A DNA stretch of 64,000 bases from NCBI GenBank assembly GCA_019459485.1, contig JAIBEZ010000035.1:1-64000 (forward strand), written 5' to 3'. Origin of the DNA: Prolixibacteraceae bacterium (GTDB taxonomy: Bacteria > Bacteroidota > Bacteroidia > Bacteroidales > Prolixibacteraceae). Made by a program: the position numbers and the translations under genes. Below, in pieces: positions 10,902 to 18,747 of the stretch; the stretch's first letter is position 1; every line of letters begins with the position of its first letter. The notes beneath the pieces were generated by a model. That model did not search any database. It saw only the letters and a program-made list of their open reading frames with translations, and was not told the DNA's origin.

Positions 10902-11762
10902 ATGGAAGGACTTTTAAAAATTGCCATTCAAACCAAAGGCCGGTTAAATGAAGATTCGTTGAAACTGATCGACGAAGCTGGAATAAAGCTTCCTTTGAGT
11001 AGCCGAAAACTTATTTCGATCGCTTCCAATTTTCCGATGGAAGCTTTGTTTCTGCGCGATGACGATATTCCTCAGGCTGTAGCCATGGGTGTTGCCGACA
11101 TTGGAGTTGTTGGCGAAAACGAAATGCTCGAAAAGAAGGAAAATGTTGTTGTTGCCAAACGTCTTGGTTTTAGTAAATGCAGGCTTTCTTTGGCCATCCC
11201 GAAAGATCATGAATACACTGGAATTGAATATTTTAACGGAAAGAAAATTGCAACTTCCTATCCTGAAATTCTGAAAGATTATTTCAGGACAAATAATATA
11301 AATGCTGAAATTCATGTAATTAACGGATCTGTTGAGATTGCCCCCGGAATTGGATTGGCAGATGCTATTTTCGACATTGTCAGTTCCGGCAGTACTTTGG
11401 TAAGCAACCGGCTGAAAGAAGTTGAAGTTGTGGTGAAGTCAGAAGCTGTTTTGGTTGCGAATCCGAATCTTTCAGAAACGAAAAAAGCGATCCTGGATGA
11501 ATTGATTTTCCGAATGGAATCGGTTCAGCGTGCCGAAAAGAAAAAATACATTTTGCTGAATGCCCCCAACGATAAATTGGCTGAAATTGAATCCTATCTT
11601 CCCGGTATGAAAAGTCCGACCGTGATGCCATTGGCTGAGGAAGGCTGGAGTTCGGTGCATTCTGTGATTGAAGAAAAAGACTTCTGGGAAATTATCGGAA
11701 AGTTGAAAGCTGCCGGTGCCCAGGGAATTCTGGTTATTCCGATTGAAAAAATGATTTTATAA
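10902..11762 (+). CDS. hisG: ATP phosphoribosyltransferase, long (hexameric) form
   Basis: First committed step of histidine synthesis: ATP + PRPP to phosphoribosyl-ATP. At 286 residues it is the long form, with a C-terminal ACT-like regulatory domain (about 210-286, ending in GILVIPIEKM) that mediates histidine feedback inhibition, so it does not need HisZ. Visible features are the N-terminal LKIAIQTKGRL strand, DIGVVGENE, and the PRPP-binding DAIFDIVSSGSTL. It is the first gene after the leader and attenuator, and hisD begins 8 bases after its stop. Confidence 0.97.
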   Translation: MEGLLKIAIQTKGRLNEDSLKLIDEAGIKLPLSSRKLISIASNFPMEALFLRDDDIPQAVAMGVADIGVVGENEMLEKKENVVVAKRLGFSKCRLSLAIPKDHEYTGIEYFNGKKIATSYPEILKDYFRTNNINAEIHVINGSVEIAPGIGLADAIFDIVSSGSTLVSNRLKEVEVVVKSEAVLVANPNLSETKKAILDELIFRMESVQRAEKKKYILLNAPNDKLAEIESYLPGMKSPTVMPLAEEGWSSVHSVIEEKDFWEIIGKLKAAGAQGILVIPIEKMIL

Positions 11763-11770
11763 TTGAAAAA

Positions 11771-13057
11771 ATGAAAACCTATCAAAATCCACCGAAAAAT
11801 AAATGGGACGAATTGCTTAAACGTCCATCGTTTAGTGTTGGTGAACTTCGGGATCAGGTTCAGGTAATATTAACCGAAATCAGAATCGATGGAATTGATG
11901 CGATACGGAAATACACCGAAAAATTTGACGGCGTTTTTATTGAAAACTTAACCGTGACCGCTGAAGAAATATCGGAAGCATCCGGTTTGGTTGACAACGC
12001 GCTCAAAGATGCAATTACAATAGCAGCTGCAAATGTCCGGAAATTCCACGAATCCCAGATTCCTGTATCCAAACGGATCGAAACAACTTCCGGAGTAACC
12101 TGCTGGCAGAAAGCCGTGGCGATTGATAAAGTTGGTTTGTACATTCCCGGAGGATCCGCTCCGCTCTTTTCAACGGTTTTGATGCTTGCCATCCCGGCGG
12201 TTATTGCCGGTTGCAAGGAAATCGTGTTGTGCACTCCACCCGGCAAAGACGGAAAAATTAATCCAGCGATATTGTTTGCCGCTCAACTGGTTGGAGTTTC
12301 CAAAATATATAAATTGGGAGGTATTCAGGCAATTGGCGCCATGGCTTACGGAGTGGATTGTGTGCCAAAAGTGTATAAGATTTTTGGTCCGGGGAATCAG
12401 TATGTGATGGCTGCCAAGCAATTGGTAAGTATCAGCGATGTGGCGATCGATATGCCTGCAGGCCCTTCGGAAGTCGCCATAATGGCGGATACGACCGCAA
12501 ATCCTGCATTCATTGCTGCCGACTTGCTTTCGCAGGCTGAGCATGGCCCAGATAGCCAGGTCGTACTGGTAACAAACGATGCATCTCTGATTGAAAAAGT
12601 GGTTCAGGAATTGGCTGCTCAATTGACTGAGTTGCCCCGTAAGGCAATTGCCGAAAAAGCTTTGGCAAACAGTCAGGCAATTGTGCTGGAAAATGTGGCG
12701 GAAATGATTGAACTAATCAATGGTTATGCTCCTGAACATTTGATTGTTGCGATGGGAAATTACACAGAAGTGGCTGAAAAAATTACCAATGCAGGATCGG
12801 TATTTTTGGGGAATTACACTCCGGAAAGTGCAGGAGATTATGCCTCAGGAACCAATCATACCTTGCCGACCAATGGCTGGGCACGATCGTTCAGCGGTGT
12901 AAATATCGATAGTTTTATGAAGAAAATTACCTTTCAGGAAATTACGCCGGAAGGTATCCTGAATTTAGGTCCGACAATTGAAACAATGGCTGCGGCGGAA
13001 CTTCTGGATGCGCATAAGAATGCCGTAACACTGAGGTTGAAGGAGTTGAAAAAATAA
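11771..13057 (+). CDS. hisD: Histidinol dehydrogenase
   Basis: Zn-dependent enzyme catalysing the last two NAD+-linked oxidations, histidinol to histidinal to histidine. The 428-residue length is standard. Seen are GLYIPGGSAPLFSTVLMLAIPA, IFGPGNQYV, DMPAGPSEV, the Zn- and catalysis-linked LLSQAEHGPDSQVVLV, and SAGDYASGTNHTLPT with YAPEHLI before it. It starts 8 bases after hisG and is clearly co-transcribed. A 65-base palindrome fills the gap to hisC. Confidence 0.97.
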   Translation: MKTYQNPPKNKWDELLKRPSFSVGELRDQVQVILTEIRIDGIDAIRKYTEKFDGVFIENLTVTAEEISEASGLVDNALKDAITIAAANVRKFHESQIPVSKRIETTSGVTCWQKAVAIDKVGLYIPGGSAPLFSTVLMLAIPAVIAGCKEIVLCTPPGKDGKINPAILFAAQLVGVSKIYKLGGIQAIGAMAYGVDCVPKVYKIFGPGNQYVMAAKQLVSISDVAIDMPAGPSEVAIMADTTANPAFIAADLLSQAEHGPDSQVVLVTNDASLIEKVVQELAAQLTELPRKAIAEKALANSQAIVLENVAEMIELINGYAPEHLIVAMGNYTEVAEKITNAGSVFLGNYTPESAGDYASGTNHTLPTNGWARSFSGVNIDSFMKKITFQEITPEGILNLGPTIETMAAAELLDAHKNAVTLRLKELKK

Positions 13058-13061
13058 CAAT

Positions 13062-13126
13062 AACCACATAGACACATAGAACACATTAGGAAATTAAAAC
13101 TATGTGACCTATGTGCCTATGCGGTT
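13062..13126. repeat. 65-bp imperfect palindrome of CACATAG words between hisD and hisC
   Basis: The left arm begins AACCACATAGACACATAG; the right arm ends CTATGTGCCTATGCGGTT. The arms match at nearly all positions, with A/G variation at a few sites. The element starts 5 bases after the hisD stop and ends 13 bases before the hisC start, so the transcript would carry a long hairpin there. There is no T-tract, so it does not look like a terminator. Confidence 0.85.
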
Positions 13127-13139
13127 CAAAAATATAAGT

Positions 13140-14171
13140 ATGAACTTAGACAAATTACTTCGAAACAATATAAAGGCTTTGAAACCTTATTCTTCGGCCC
13201 GAGACGAATTTTCGGGTGAGGCGGAGGTTTTTTTGGATGCCAACGAAAATCCATTCAATAAACCATACAACCGGTATCCAGATCCTATGCAATGGGCTGT
13301 TAAAGAGAAAATTGCAACCATAAAAAATATTGCTGTTGAAAAAATATTTTTGGGAAATGGAAGCGATGAACCGATCGACATTGTTTTTCGTGCATTTTGT
13401 GAGCCGGGAGTTGACAATGTGGTTTCCATCGATCCGAGCTACGGAATGTATCAGGTTGCGGCCGACATTAACAATGTTGAATTGCGGAAGGTGAAACTGA
13501 AAGACGACTTTGGTTTCAGCGCTCAGAAATTGCTGGATGCAGCCAATATTTACACCAAGGCTATTTTTATTTGTTCGCCCAACAATCCTACCGCCAACCT
13601 TTTGGACAAAGGTGAGATTGTGAAACTCTTGACCGGATTCGATGGCTTGGTGGTTGTTGATGAAGCATATATTGATTTTTCACCTGAAAGCAGTTTGCTT
13701 CCGGAGCTTGACGAATTCGAAAACCTGATTGTTTTGCAGACTTTATCGAAAGCCTGGGGTATGGCTGGAATTCGCCTGGGAATGGCTTTTGCCCATCCTG
13801 AAATTATCCTCATTTTCAACAAAATAAAATATCCGTATAACATCAATATGCTGACGCAGAAAAAGGCGATTGAGTTGTTGGATCATCTTCAGGAAAAAGA
13901 AGAATGGGTGAAAACAATTATTGCTGAACGGGATAAAATGGTTCGGAAGTTATTCAAACTATCTTTTGTTCAGGTTGTTTATCCTTCGGATGCCAATTTT
14001 TTATTGGTGAAGATGCACGATGCACGGGGCATTTACGAGCATCTGACCGATCAGAAAATCATTGTCCGCGACCGCTCAAAAATTACCCTTTGCGACGATT
14101 GTTTGAGAATTACAATTGGCTCGCCAAAAGAGAATAAGAAGTTGAGAAGGGCGCTAAAGTCCCTGATATAG
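13140..14171 (+). CDS. hisC: Histidinol-phosphate aminotransferase
   Basis: PLP-dependent fold-type I enzyme that transfers the amino group of glutamate to imidazole acetol phosphate. 343 residues from the ATG at 13140; the longer frame from 13104 runs into the palindromic repeat and is rejected. Seen are LDANENPFN and NRYPDP near the N-terminus, [30 protein letters not shown] (PLP-ring Asp), the Schiff-base Lys in [14 protein letters not shown], and the C-terminal [11 protein letters not shown] with the phosphate-binding Arg. Confidence 0.97.
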   Translation: MNLDKLLRNNIKALKPYSSARDEFSGEAEVFLDANENPFNKPYNRYPDPMQWAVKEKIATIKNIAVEKIFLGNGSDEPIDIVFRAFCEPGVDNVVSIDPSYGMYQVAADINNVELRKVKLKDDFGFSAQKLLDAANIYTKAIFICSPNNPTANLLDKGEIVKLLTGFDGLVVVDEAYIDFSPESSLLPELDEFENLIVLQTLSKAWGMAGIRLGMAFAHPEIILIFNKIKYPYNINMLTQKKAIELLDHLQEKEEWVKTIIAERDKMVRKLFKLSFVQVVYPSDANFLLVKMHDARGIYEHLTDQKIIVRDRSKITLCDDCLRITIGSPKENKKLRRALKSLI

Positions 14172-14240
14172 AATTATAAAGAATATCGAAGTGGCGCCCG
14201 TTCTACATTCCTTATTTCTTGTTCGATATTCTATATTTAA
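14171..14240. repeat. Repeat copy A of the four-helix-bundle cassette (left-truncated)
   Basis: Begins at the hisC stop. It contains GAATATCGAAGTGGCGCCCG followed by an arm running to about 14240. It aligns with copy B at an offset of exactly 100 bases but lacks most of the left arm, as if trimmed at the end of hisC. Confidence 0.75.
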
Positions 14241-14250
14241 AAAAAAATGA

Positions 14251-14341
14251 AAAAATAAGAAACGCCGAATAAGAAATAAGGAATATCGAAATGCCGCCCG
14301 TTCGACATTTCTTGTTTTTTGATCGCTATTCGCTATTTAAA
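14251..14341. repeat. Repeat copy B, left border of four-helix-bundle cassette 1
   Basis: A palindrome of about 90 bases: an AT-rich left arm (AATAAGAAAC, AATAAGAAATAAGG), a GC-rich core TGCCGCCCG, and a right arm that reads back as the complement. The first 60 bases or so match copy C with about four differences, giving a direct repeat around the ORF with an offset of 452 bases. Confidence 0.85.
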
Positions 14342-14350
14342 ATTTCAAAA

Positions 14351-14710
14351 ATGGAAGAAAGACGATTTGATTTAGAAGATCGATTAATTGATTTTGCATT
14401 ACGAGTTGATGAAATTGTTGAATCTTTGCCAAGCACAAAACTGGCTAATCATATAGGCAATCAATTAATTCGTTGTGGAACTGCTCCTGCACTAAACTAT
14501 GGAGAAGCACAATCAGCCGAATCAACTGCCGATTTCATTCATAAATTGAAAATTATTTTAAAGGAATTACGTGAAAGTCGAATTTGTCTGAAAATCATTC
14601 AGAAAAAGCCGCTATTAAATCTGGAAAGATTGGTTGCCATTATTCAGGAAAATAATGAACTTATTGCGATATTTTTGAAAAGTATAGAAACTGCAAAAAA
14701 GAAAAAATAA
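14351..14710 (+). CDS. Four-helix-bundle protein, S23/23S-rRNA-intervening-sequence-protein (IVP) family, cassette 1
   Basis: A 119-residue all-helical protein of the TIGR02436-type four-helix-bundle family, first known from ORFs inside intervening sequences of bacterial 23S rRNA genes and related in fold to the Avd protein of diversity-generating retroelements. The diagnostic core is ALNYGEAQSAES followed by a long amphipathic helix (FIHKLKIILKELRESR). The N-terminus is acidic and the C-terminus ends in a Lys run. The true start is the ATG at 14351; the upstream in-frame [10 protein letters not shown] is translated repeat. The stop lies inside repeat copy C. It interrupts the his operon on the coding strand. 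The molecular function is not established. Confidence 0.85.
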   Translation: MEERRFDLEDRLIDFALRVDEIVESLPSTKLANHIGNQLIRCGTAPALNYGEAQSAESTADFIHKLKIILKELRESRICLKIIQKKPLLNLERLVAIIQENNELIAIFLKSIETAKKKK

Positions 14711-14793
14711 GAAACACCGAATGAGAAATAAGGAACATCGAAGTGCCGCCCGTTCGACATTTCTTATTTCTTGTTCTTTATTCGATATTTATA
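14703..14793. repeat. Repeat copy C, right border of cassette 1
   Basis: The same palindromic unit as copy B, core TGCCGCCCG, overlapping the last codons of the four-helix-bundle ORF and ending about 7 bases before the hisB ATG. The left arm of B is also complementary to the right arm of C, so either local hairpins or one long-range stem around the ORF can form in the mRNA. Confidence 0.85.
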
Positions 14794-14799
14794 AAACAC

Positions 14800-15921
14800 A
14801 TGAAAAAGGCTTTATTTATTGACCGTGACGGAACGCTGATTATCGAACCAGCAGACGAGCAGATTGATTCGCTCGAAAAGTTGGAGTATTTGCCAAAGGT
14901 CTTCAGGAACATGCATTTTATTGCCAAAAACCTGTCGTACGAACTGGTGATTGTAACCAATCAGGATGGTTTGGGAACTGCCAGTTATCCTGAAGAAACT
15001 TTTTGGCCGGCGCACAACAAAATGCTGAAGGCTTTTGAAAACGAAGGTGTTGTATTCCATGATATTTTGATCGATCGTCATTTTCCGCACGATAACGCGC
15101 CAACCCGCAAGCCTGGAGTTGGCATGATGGGAAAATACATGGATGGCAGTTACGATCTGGCAAACAGTTATGTAATCGGCGATCGGCTGACGGATATCCA
15201 ACTTGCCAAAAACCTTGGTGCAAAAGGAATCCTGATCAACGATGGATCGTTGGAAAACGAACTTCAGGAAAAAGGATTGGCAGAATTTTGTGCCCTGATT
15301 ACCAGCGATTGGGATGAGATTTATGCAAAAGTGGCTGCTCCGGAACGCACAAGTGTGGTGAAACGCGATACCAAAGAAACTAAAATCACGGTTGAACTGA
15401 ATCTGGACGGAACCGGTAAAGGAAACATTCATACCGGTCTGGGATTTTTCGATCACATGCTCGATCAGATTGCCCGTCATTCAGGAGTTAATCTGACCAT
15501 TCAAGTTGACGGAGACCTTGAAGTGGACGAACACCACACCATCGAAGATACAGGCCTCGCGTTGGGTGAAGCTTTCAAACTTGCGTTGGGCGACAAGCGT
15601 GGTGTGGAACGATACGGCTACTGTTTGCCAATGGACGATTGTCTGGCGCAGGTAGCCATCGACTTTGGCGGCCGTCCGTGGATTGTTTGGAAGGCCGACT
15701 TCCTGCGTGAAAAAGTGGGCGACATGCCAACCGAAATGTTTTTTCATTTCTTCAAGTCATTTTCAGATACTTCGCTGTCAAACCTGAACATTCAGGCGGA
15801 AGGCACAAACGAACACCATAAAATAGAAGGCATATTTAAAGCTCTGGCCCGCGCCATAAAAATGGCCATCCGGAAAGATGTGTTTAATTTTGAACTTCCA
15901 ACCACTAAAGGAACCCTATAA
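14800..15921 (+). CDS. hisB: Bifunctional histidinol-phosphatase / imidazoleglycerol-phosphate dehydratase
   Basis: A fused enzyme of 373 residues. The N-terminal HAD phosphatase (about 1-165) has the nucleophile/acid pair Asp8-Asp10 in IDRDGTL and VIGDRLTDI; it dephosphorylates histidinol phosphate. The C-terminal IGPD domain (about 180-373) has [27 protein letters not shown] and [13 protein letters not shown], the Mn-binding His clusters that dehydrate imidazoleglycerol phosphate. The start is the ATG at 14800; an upstream in-frame extension from 14743 is only translated repeat C. purU starts 1 base after the stop, implying coupled translation. Confidence 0.97.
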   Translation: MKKALFIDRDGTLIIEPADEQIDSLEKLEYLPKVFRNMHFIAKNLSYELVIVTNQDGLGTASYPEETFWPAHNKMLKAFENEGVVFHDILIDRHFPHDNAPTRKPGVGMMGKYMDGSYDLANSYVIGDRLTDIQLAKNLGAKGILINDGSLENELQEKGLAEFCALITSDWDEIYAKVAAPERTSVVKRDTKETKITVELNLDGTGKGNIHTGLGFFDHMLDQIARHSGVNLTIQVDGDLEVDEHHTIEDTGLALGEAFKLALGDKRGVERYGYCLPMDDCLAQVAIDFGGRPWIVWKADFLREKVGDMPTEMFFHFFKSFSDTSLSNLNIQAEGTNEHHKIEGIFKALARAIKMAIRKDVFNFELPTTKGTL

Positions 15922-15922
15922 A

Positions 15923-16807
15923 ATGAAAAGTATCAAACCCCTAAGAGAAAAGAAAAATACAGCAATTTTGCTGATTCACTGCCCTGATCGACAGGGAATT
16001 CTGGCAACTGTTACCGAATTCCTGAACAAAAACAACGGGAATATCATTTACCTCGACCAATATGTTGACCGTGCAGAAATGATTTTCTACATGCGGGTTG
16101 AATGGGAATTGCATGGTTTTGCCATTCCTGAAGATAAAATCAATGAATATTTCTCTACTCTGATTGCCGATAAGCTCGAAATGAATTATTCGCTTCATTT
16201 TTCGAAGCAGATTCCGCGTATGGCCATTTTTGTATCAAAGATGTCACATTGTCTGTTCGATATGCTTTCGCGTTACACTGCGGGCGAATGGGATGTTGAA
16301 ATACCGGTGATTATCAGTAACCACATGGATTTGGCACCTGTTGCACAGCGTTTCGACATTGAATTTGCCTTCGTGCCGGTTACCGCCGAAACCAAAGCAG
16401 AACAGGAAGCGCTTGAAGTTGAATTGTTGGAAAAACACAAGGTCGATTTTATTGTGCTTGCCCGTTACATGCAGGTACTTTCTCCTGAATTTGTTGCGAA
16501 GTTTCCGAACCGGATCATCAATATTCACCATTCGTTTTTGCCTGCATTTGCCGGAGCAAAACCTTATCATGCAGCCTATGAACGCGGTGTGAAAATTATC
16601 GGTGCAACCAGTCATTATGTGACCAGCGATCTGGATGGTGGCCCAATTATCGAACAGGATGTAACCCGTTGCAACCATACTGATACCGTTGAGCGTTTGG
16701 TACGTAAAGGCCGCGATCTGGAAAAGATAGTACTTTCACATGCCGTTTTTAAACATTTGCAGCGCAAAGTGCTGGTTTATAAGAATAAAACGGTGGTGTT
16801 TAACTAG
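15923..16807 (+). CDS. purU: Formyltetrahydrofolate deformylase
   Basis: Hydrolyses 10-formyl-tetrahydrofolate to formate and THF, balancing the one-carbon pool. 294 residues from the ATG at 15923. An N-terminal ACT domain (ILLIHCPDRQGILATVTEFL) is followed by a formyltransferase-like catalytic domain with FVSKMSHCLFDML, INIHHSFLPAF, GAKPYHAAYERG, GATSHYV and LDGGPIIEQD. Its one-base spacing to hisB places it in the his operon. A link is plausible because the AICAR released by HisF/HisH is reused through 10-formyl-THF, but this is inference. Confidence 0.93.
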   Translation: MKSIKPLREKKNTAILLIHCPDRQGILATVTEFLNKNNGNIIYLDQYVDRAEMIFYMRVEWELHGFAIPEDKINEYFSTLIADKLEMNYSLHFSKQIPRMAIFVSKMSHCLFDMLSRYTAGEWDVEIPVIISNHMDLAPVAQRFDIEFAFVPVTAETKAEQEALEVELLEKHKVDFIVLARYMQVLSPEFVAKFPNRIINIHHSFLPAFAGAKPYHAAYERGVKIIGATSHYVTSDLDGGPIIEQDVTRCNHTDTVERLVRKGRDLEKIVLSHAVFKHLQRKVLVYKNKTVVFN

Positions 16808-16895
16808 TTTCAGGTTCCAAGTTTCAAGTTTCAAGTTGGGGTGCAACTTTGGATATTGAATATTGATTATTGAGCATTGGATATTTTTTCATTTT
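16808..16895. repeat. Iterated-word repeat without ORF between purU and the TlpA-like gene
   Basis: Consecutive CAAGTTT/CAAGTTT words, then a GGGGTGC core with AAGTT/AACTT complementarity, then GATATTGAATATTGATTATTGAG words. It has the same architecture as the repeats around the four-helix-bundle cassettes, but with a different sequence and no gene inside. Confidence 0.6.
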
Positions 16896-16908
16896 AAATT
16901 TTTTAGCG

Positions 16909-17439
16909 ATGAGATATTTAACTTTCTTTCTATTTCTGCTTTCTATTTCTGCTCAGTCTCAAAACCCTTTAAAAGAAATTCCGGCAGATTACGGATACAT
17001 CGTAAAAATAGGGCAACAAGTTCCTGATTTCGATTTGACCACAACCGACGGGAAAACTACCAGTATCGCCGATTTGAAAGGCAAAGTGGTGATGCTGCAA
17101 TTTACTGCGAGTTGGTGTGGTGTGTGCCGGAAAGAAATGCCGCACATTGAGGCTGATATCTGGAAAAAATACAAAAACAATCCGAATTTTGCCTTGTATG
17201 GAATTGATTTGGACGAACCAAAAGACATTGTCGAAAAATTTGCGAAACAAATTCCGGTAACTTATCCACTGGCGCTTGACCCGAAAGGCAGTATTTTTTA
17301 TCAATTTGCCGAAAAAGGCGCAGGTGTAACACGAAACGTTATTATTGACAAAACTGGCAAAATTGTTTTTATGACAAGACTTTACAAAAAGGAAGAATTT
17401 CAGGAAATGAAAAAAGCGATTGCCGATTTGCTGAAATAG
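16909..17439 (+). CDS. TlpA/ResA-like exported thioredoxin-fold protein
   Basis: A 176-residue secreted thiol-disulfide oxidoreductase. It has a signal peptide (MRYLTFFLFLLSISAQSQ) and an AhpC/TSA-like redoxin domain with FTASWCGVCRKEM, so the active site is Cys-Gly-Val-Cys rather than the usual CxPC. It also has the cis-Pro-side strand VTRNVIIDKTGKIV. The region LDLDEPKDIVEKF-like at the centre (IDLDEPKDIVEKF) fits the TlpA insert. The ATG at 16909 is chosen because it begins the signal peptide. It follows purU after a repeat and faces a tRNA on the opposite strand, so it probably ends the first his transcript. Confidence 0.88.
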   Translation: MRYLTFFLFLLSISAQSQNPLKEIPADYGYIVKIGQQVPDFDLTTTDGKTTSIADLKGKVVMLQFTASWCGVCRKEMPHIEADIWKKYKNNPNFALYGIDLDEPKDIVEKFAKQIPVTYPLALDPKGSIFYQFAEKGAGVTRNVIIDKTGKIVFMTRLYKKEEFQEMKKAIADLLK

Positions 17440-17447
17440 AAAGTTAG

Positions 17448-17519
17448 TAGCGCGTAGCAGAATCGAACTGCCATCTCCGGATTGAGAAACCGGTTTCCTA
17501 ACCGTTAGAAGAACGCGCC
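17448..17519 (-). tRNA. tRNA-Glu (anticodon CTC)
   Basis: On the minus strand the acceptor 5' arm GGCGCGT (17519-17513) pairs with ACGCGCT (17455-17449), the first pair being G-U. There is a D arm TTCT/AGGA, an anticodon loop TTCTCAA with anticodon CTC, and a T arm GGCAG-TTCGATT-CTGCT. CCA is not encoded. The anticodon stem has a U-U mismatch at its last pair (31-39). It lies antisense in the his region, 9 bases after the TlpA-like gene's stop and about 85 bases before hisH. Confidence 0.87.
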
Positions 17520-17603
17520 GGGATTTTATAAACACAGAATAAAATTACAATAACTTAGCTTTCGTTGTCATCGAAAAGTTTAGAAAAATTAAGATTATCA
17601 AGA

Positions 17604-18203
17604 ATGAATATCGTAATCATTAAATATAATGCGGGGAATATTGAATCGGTCAACAATGCACTACAGCGCTTGGGAGTGAATGCCGAAATTACCGGAGACC
17701 ATGAAAAAATCAGGGCAGCGGATAAAGTGATTTTTCCCGGAGTGGGAGAGGCCAGTACCACCATGGCTTTCCTGAAAAAAGAAGGGCTGGATCAACTCAT
17801 TCCAGAGTTAAAACAACCGGTTTTGGGAATTTGCCTCGGTTTGCAGCTTATGTGCAGCCATTCCGAAGAAAATGATACTCTGTGTTTGGGCATTTTTGAT
17901 GAACAAGTCAAAAGATTCATTCCTGAACCAGGAAAGGAATATATTACCAAAGTTCCGCACATGGGCTGGAACAGCATTGGCCAGTTGAAAAGCGGAATTT
18001 TCGATCTGTCGCTCGACCAGCAATATGTGTATTTTGTGCATTCGTATCATGCCGCGGTGGGCGAACATACAGCCGCCGTGTGCAATTACATCAATCCTTT
18101 CAGCGCGGCTTTGCACCGCGACAACTTTTACGCCACCCAGTTTCATCCTGAAAAAAGCGGAACTGTTGGCGCGAGAATATTAGAGAATTTTTTGAAGTTG
18201 TGA
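17604..18203 (+). CDS. hisH: Imidazole glycerol phosphate synthase, glutaminase subunit
   Basis: Class I glutamine amidotransferase that feeds ammonia to HisF. 199 residues from the ATG at 17604. The catalytic nucleophile is the Cys in GICLGLQLM; the catalytic His-Glu pair is in QFHPEKSG. Also seen are VIFPGVGEAS (oxyanion strand) and VPHMGWN. Its partner hisF is separated from it by a four-helix-bundle cassette, hisA and the SatD-like/DUF3307 pair. The stop is 4 bases before the left arm of a perfect inverted repeat. Confidence 0.97.
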   Translation: MNIVIIKYNAGNIESVNNALQRLGVNAEITGDHEKIRAADKVIFPGVGEASTTMAFLKKEGLDQLIPELKQPVLGICLGLQLMCSHSEENDTLCLGIFDEQVKRFIPEPGKEYITKVPHMGWNSIGQLKSGIFDLSLDQQYVYFVHSYHAAVGEHTAAVCNYINPFSAALHRDNFYATQFHPEKSGTVGARILENFLKL

Positions 18204-18207
18204 AATT

Positions 18208-18231
18208 GATTAACGATTGAAGATTAACGAT
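18208..18231. repeat. Left arm of the 24-bp perfect inverted repeat bordering cassette 2
   Basis: The sequence begins GATTAACGATTGAAG and is the exact reverse complement of 18707-18730. It is built of iterated TTAACGAT words and lies between the hisH stop and the start of the second four-helix-bundle ORF. Confidence 0.92.
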
Positions 18232-18252
18232 CAACGATTTTAGATTTTAATT

Positions 18253-18627
18253 ATGACACCACGTGAATTAGAAGATAGGCTCATTGTTTTTGCAGTAAAT
18301 ATTATCCGATTGTCGGATGGGATTAAACCATCAATTGGAGGGAAAAATCTGGCAGAACAAATTGTTCGATCCAGTTCATCAACAGCCTTGAATTATGGAG
18401 AAGCACAAAGTGCCGAATCTGGAAGAGATTTTGTCCATAAACTTGGTATTTGCCTCAAAGAGATGCGTGAAACATTTATTAATCTTCGGATTATTGATGG
18501 TGCAAAACTTCATGGGGATCATCAATTGATAAACCAGTTGAAATCGGAGTGTAATGAGCTTATCTCAATTTTTGTTAAAAGTATTGAAACTAGCAAGCGA
18601 AAGCAAGGTACCTTACCGCCCAAATAA
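18253..18627 (+). CDS. Four-helix-bundle protein, S23/IVP family, cassette 2
   Basis: A 124-residue helical protein homologous to the product at 14351-14710. The shared core is ALNYGEAQSAES, then DFVHKLGICLKEMRET against DFIHKLKIILKELRES, and a shared C-terminal helix with NELISIFVKSIETSKRK. It lacks the acidic MEERR start and has a slightly longer tail. The two copies share only the domain core, so they are not a recent duplication. It lies in the his operon on the coding strand, inside a 24-bp perfect inverted repeat. No enzymatic residues are evident; oligomeric RNA/DNA-binding is known or suspected for relatives. Confidence 0.85.
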   Translation: MTPRELEDRLIVFAVNIIRLSDGIKPSIGGKNLAEQIVRSSSSTALNYGEAQSAESGRDFVHKLGICLKEMRETFINLRIIDGAKLHGDHQLINQLKSECNELISIFVKSIETSKRKQGTLPPK

Positions 18628-18665
18628 TTCGTTAATCCTCAATCGTTAGTCTCTAATCGTTAATC
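18628..18665. repeat. First right-hand 38-bp repeat of cassette 2
   Basis: Begins right after the ORF stop and matches 18707-18744 at 35 of 38 positions. It is also partly complementary to the left arm at 18208-18231 (AATCGTTAATC against GATTAACGATT). Confidence 0.85.
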
Positions 18666-18706
18666 TTTTTTTTCTCATGATCAACATCCAACCGCTTTTT
18701 CATAAT

Positions 18707-18744
18707 ATCGTTAATCTTCAATCGTTAATCTCTAATCGTTAATC
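18707..18744. repeat. Second right-hand 38-bp repeat, carrying the perfect inverted-repeat arm
   Basis: Positions 18707-18730 are the exact reverse complement of 18208-18231. The repeat ends 3 bases before the hisA ATG. A 41-base AT-rich spacer with a T8 run separates it from the first right-hand copy. Confidence 0.9.
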
Positions 18745-18747
18745 AAA

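Noticed and set aside
14291-14350. N-terminal extension [10 protein letters not shown] of the first four-helix-bundle ORF
   Set aside because: It is the translated repeat core; the same words precede hisB at 14743, so both are read-through of repeat copies, not protein.
14812-15480. 222-residue antisense ORF opposite hisB
   Set aside because: Shadow of the hisB coding frame; no promoter, low-complexity composition and no recognisable domain.
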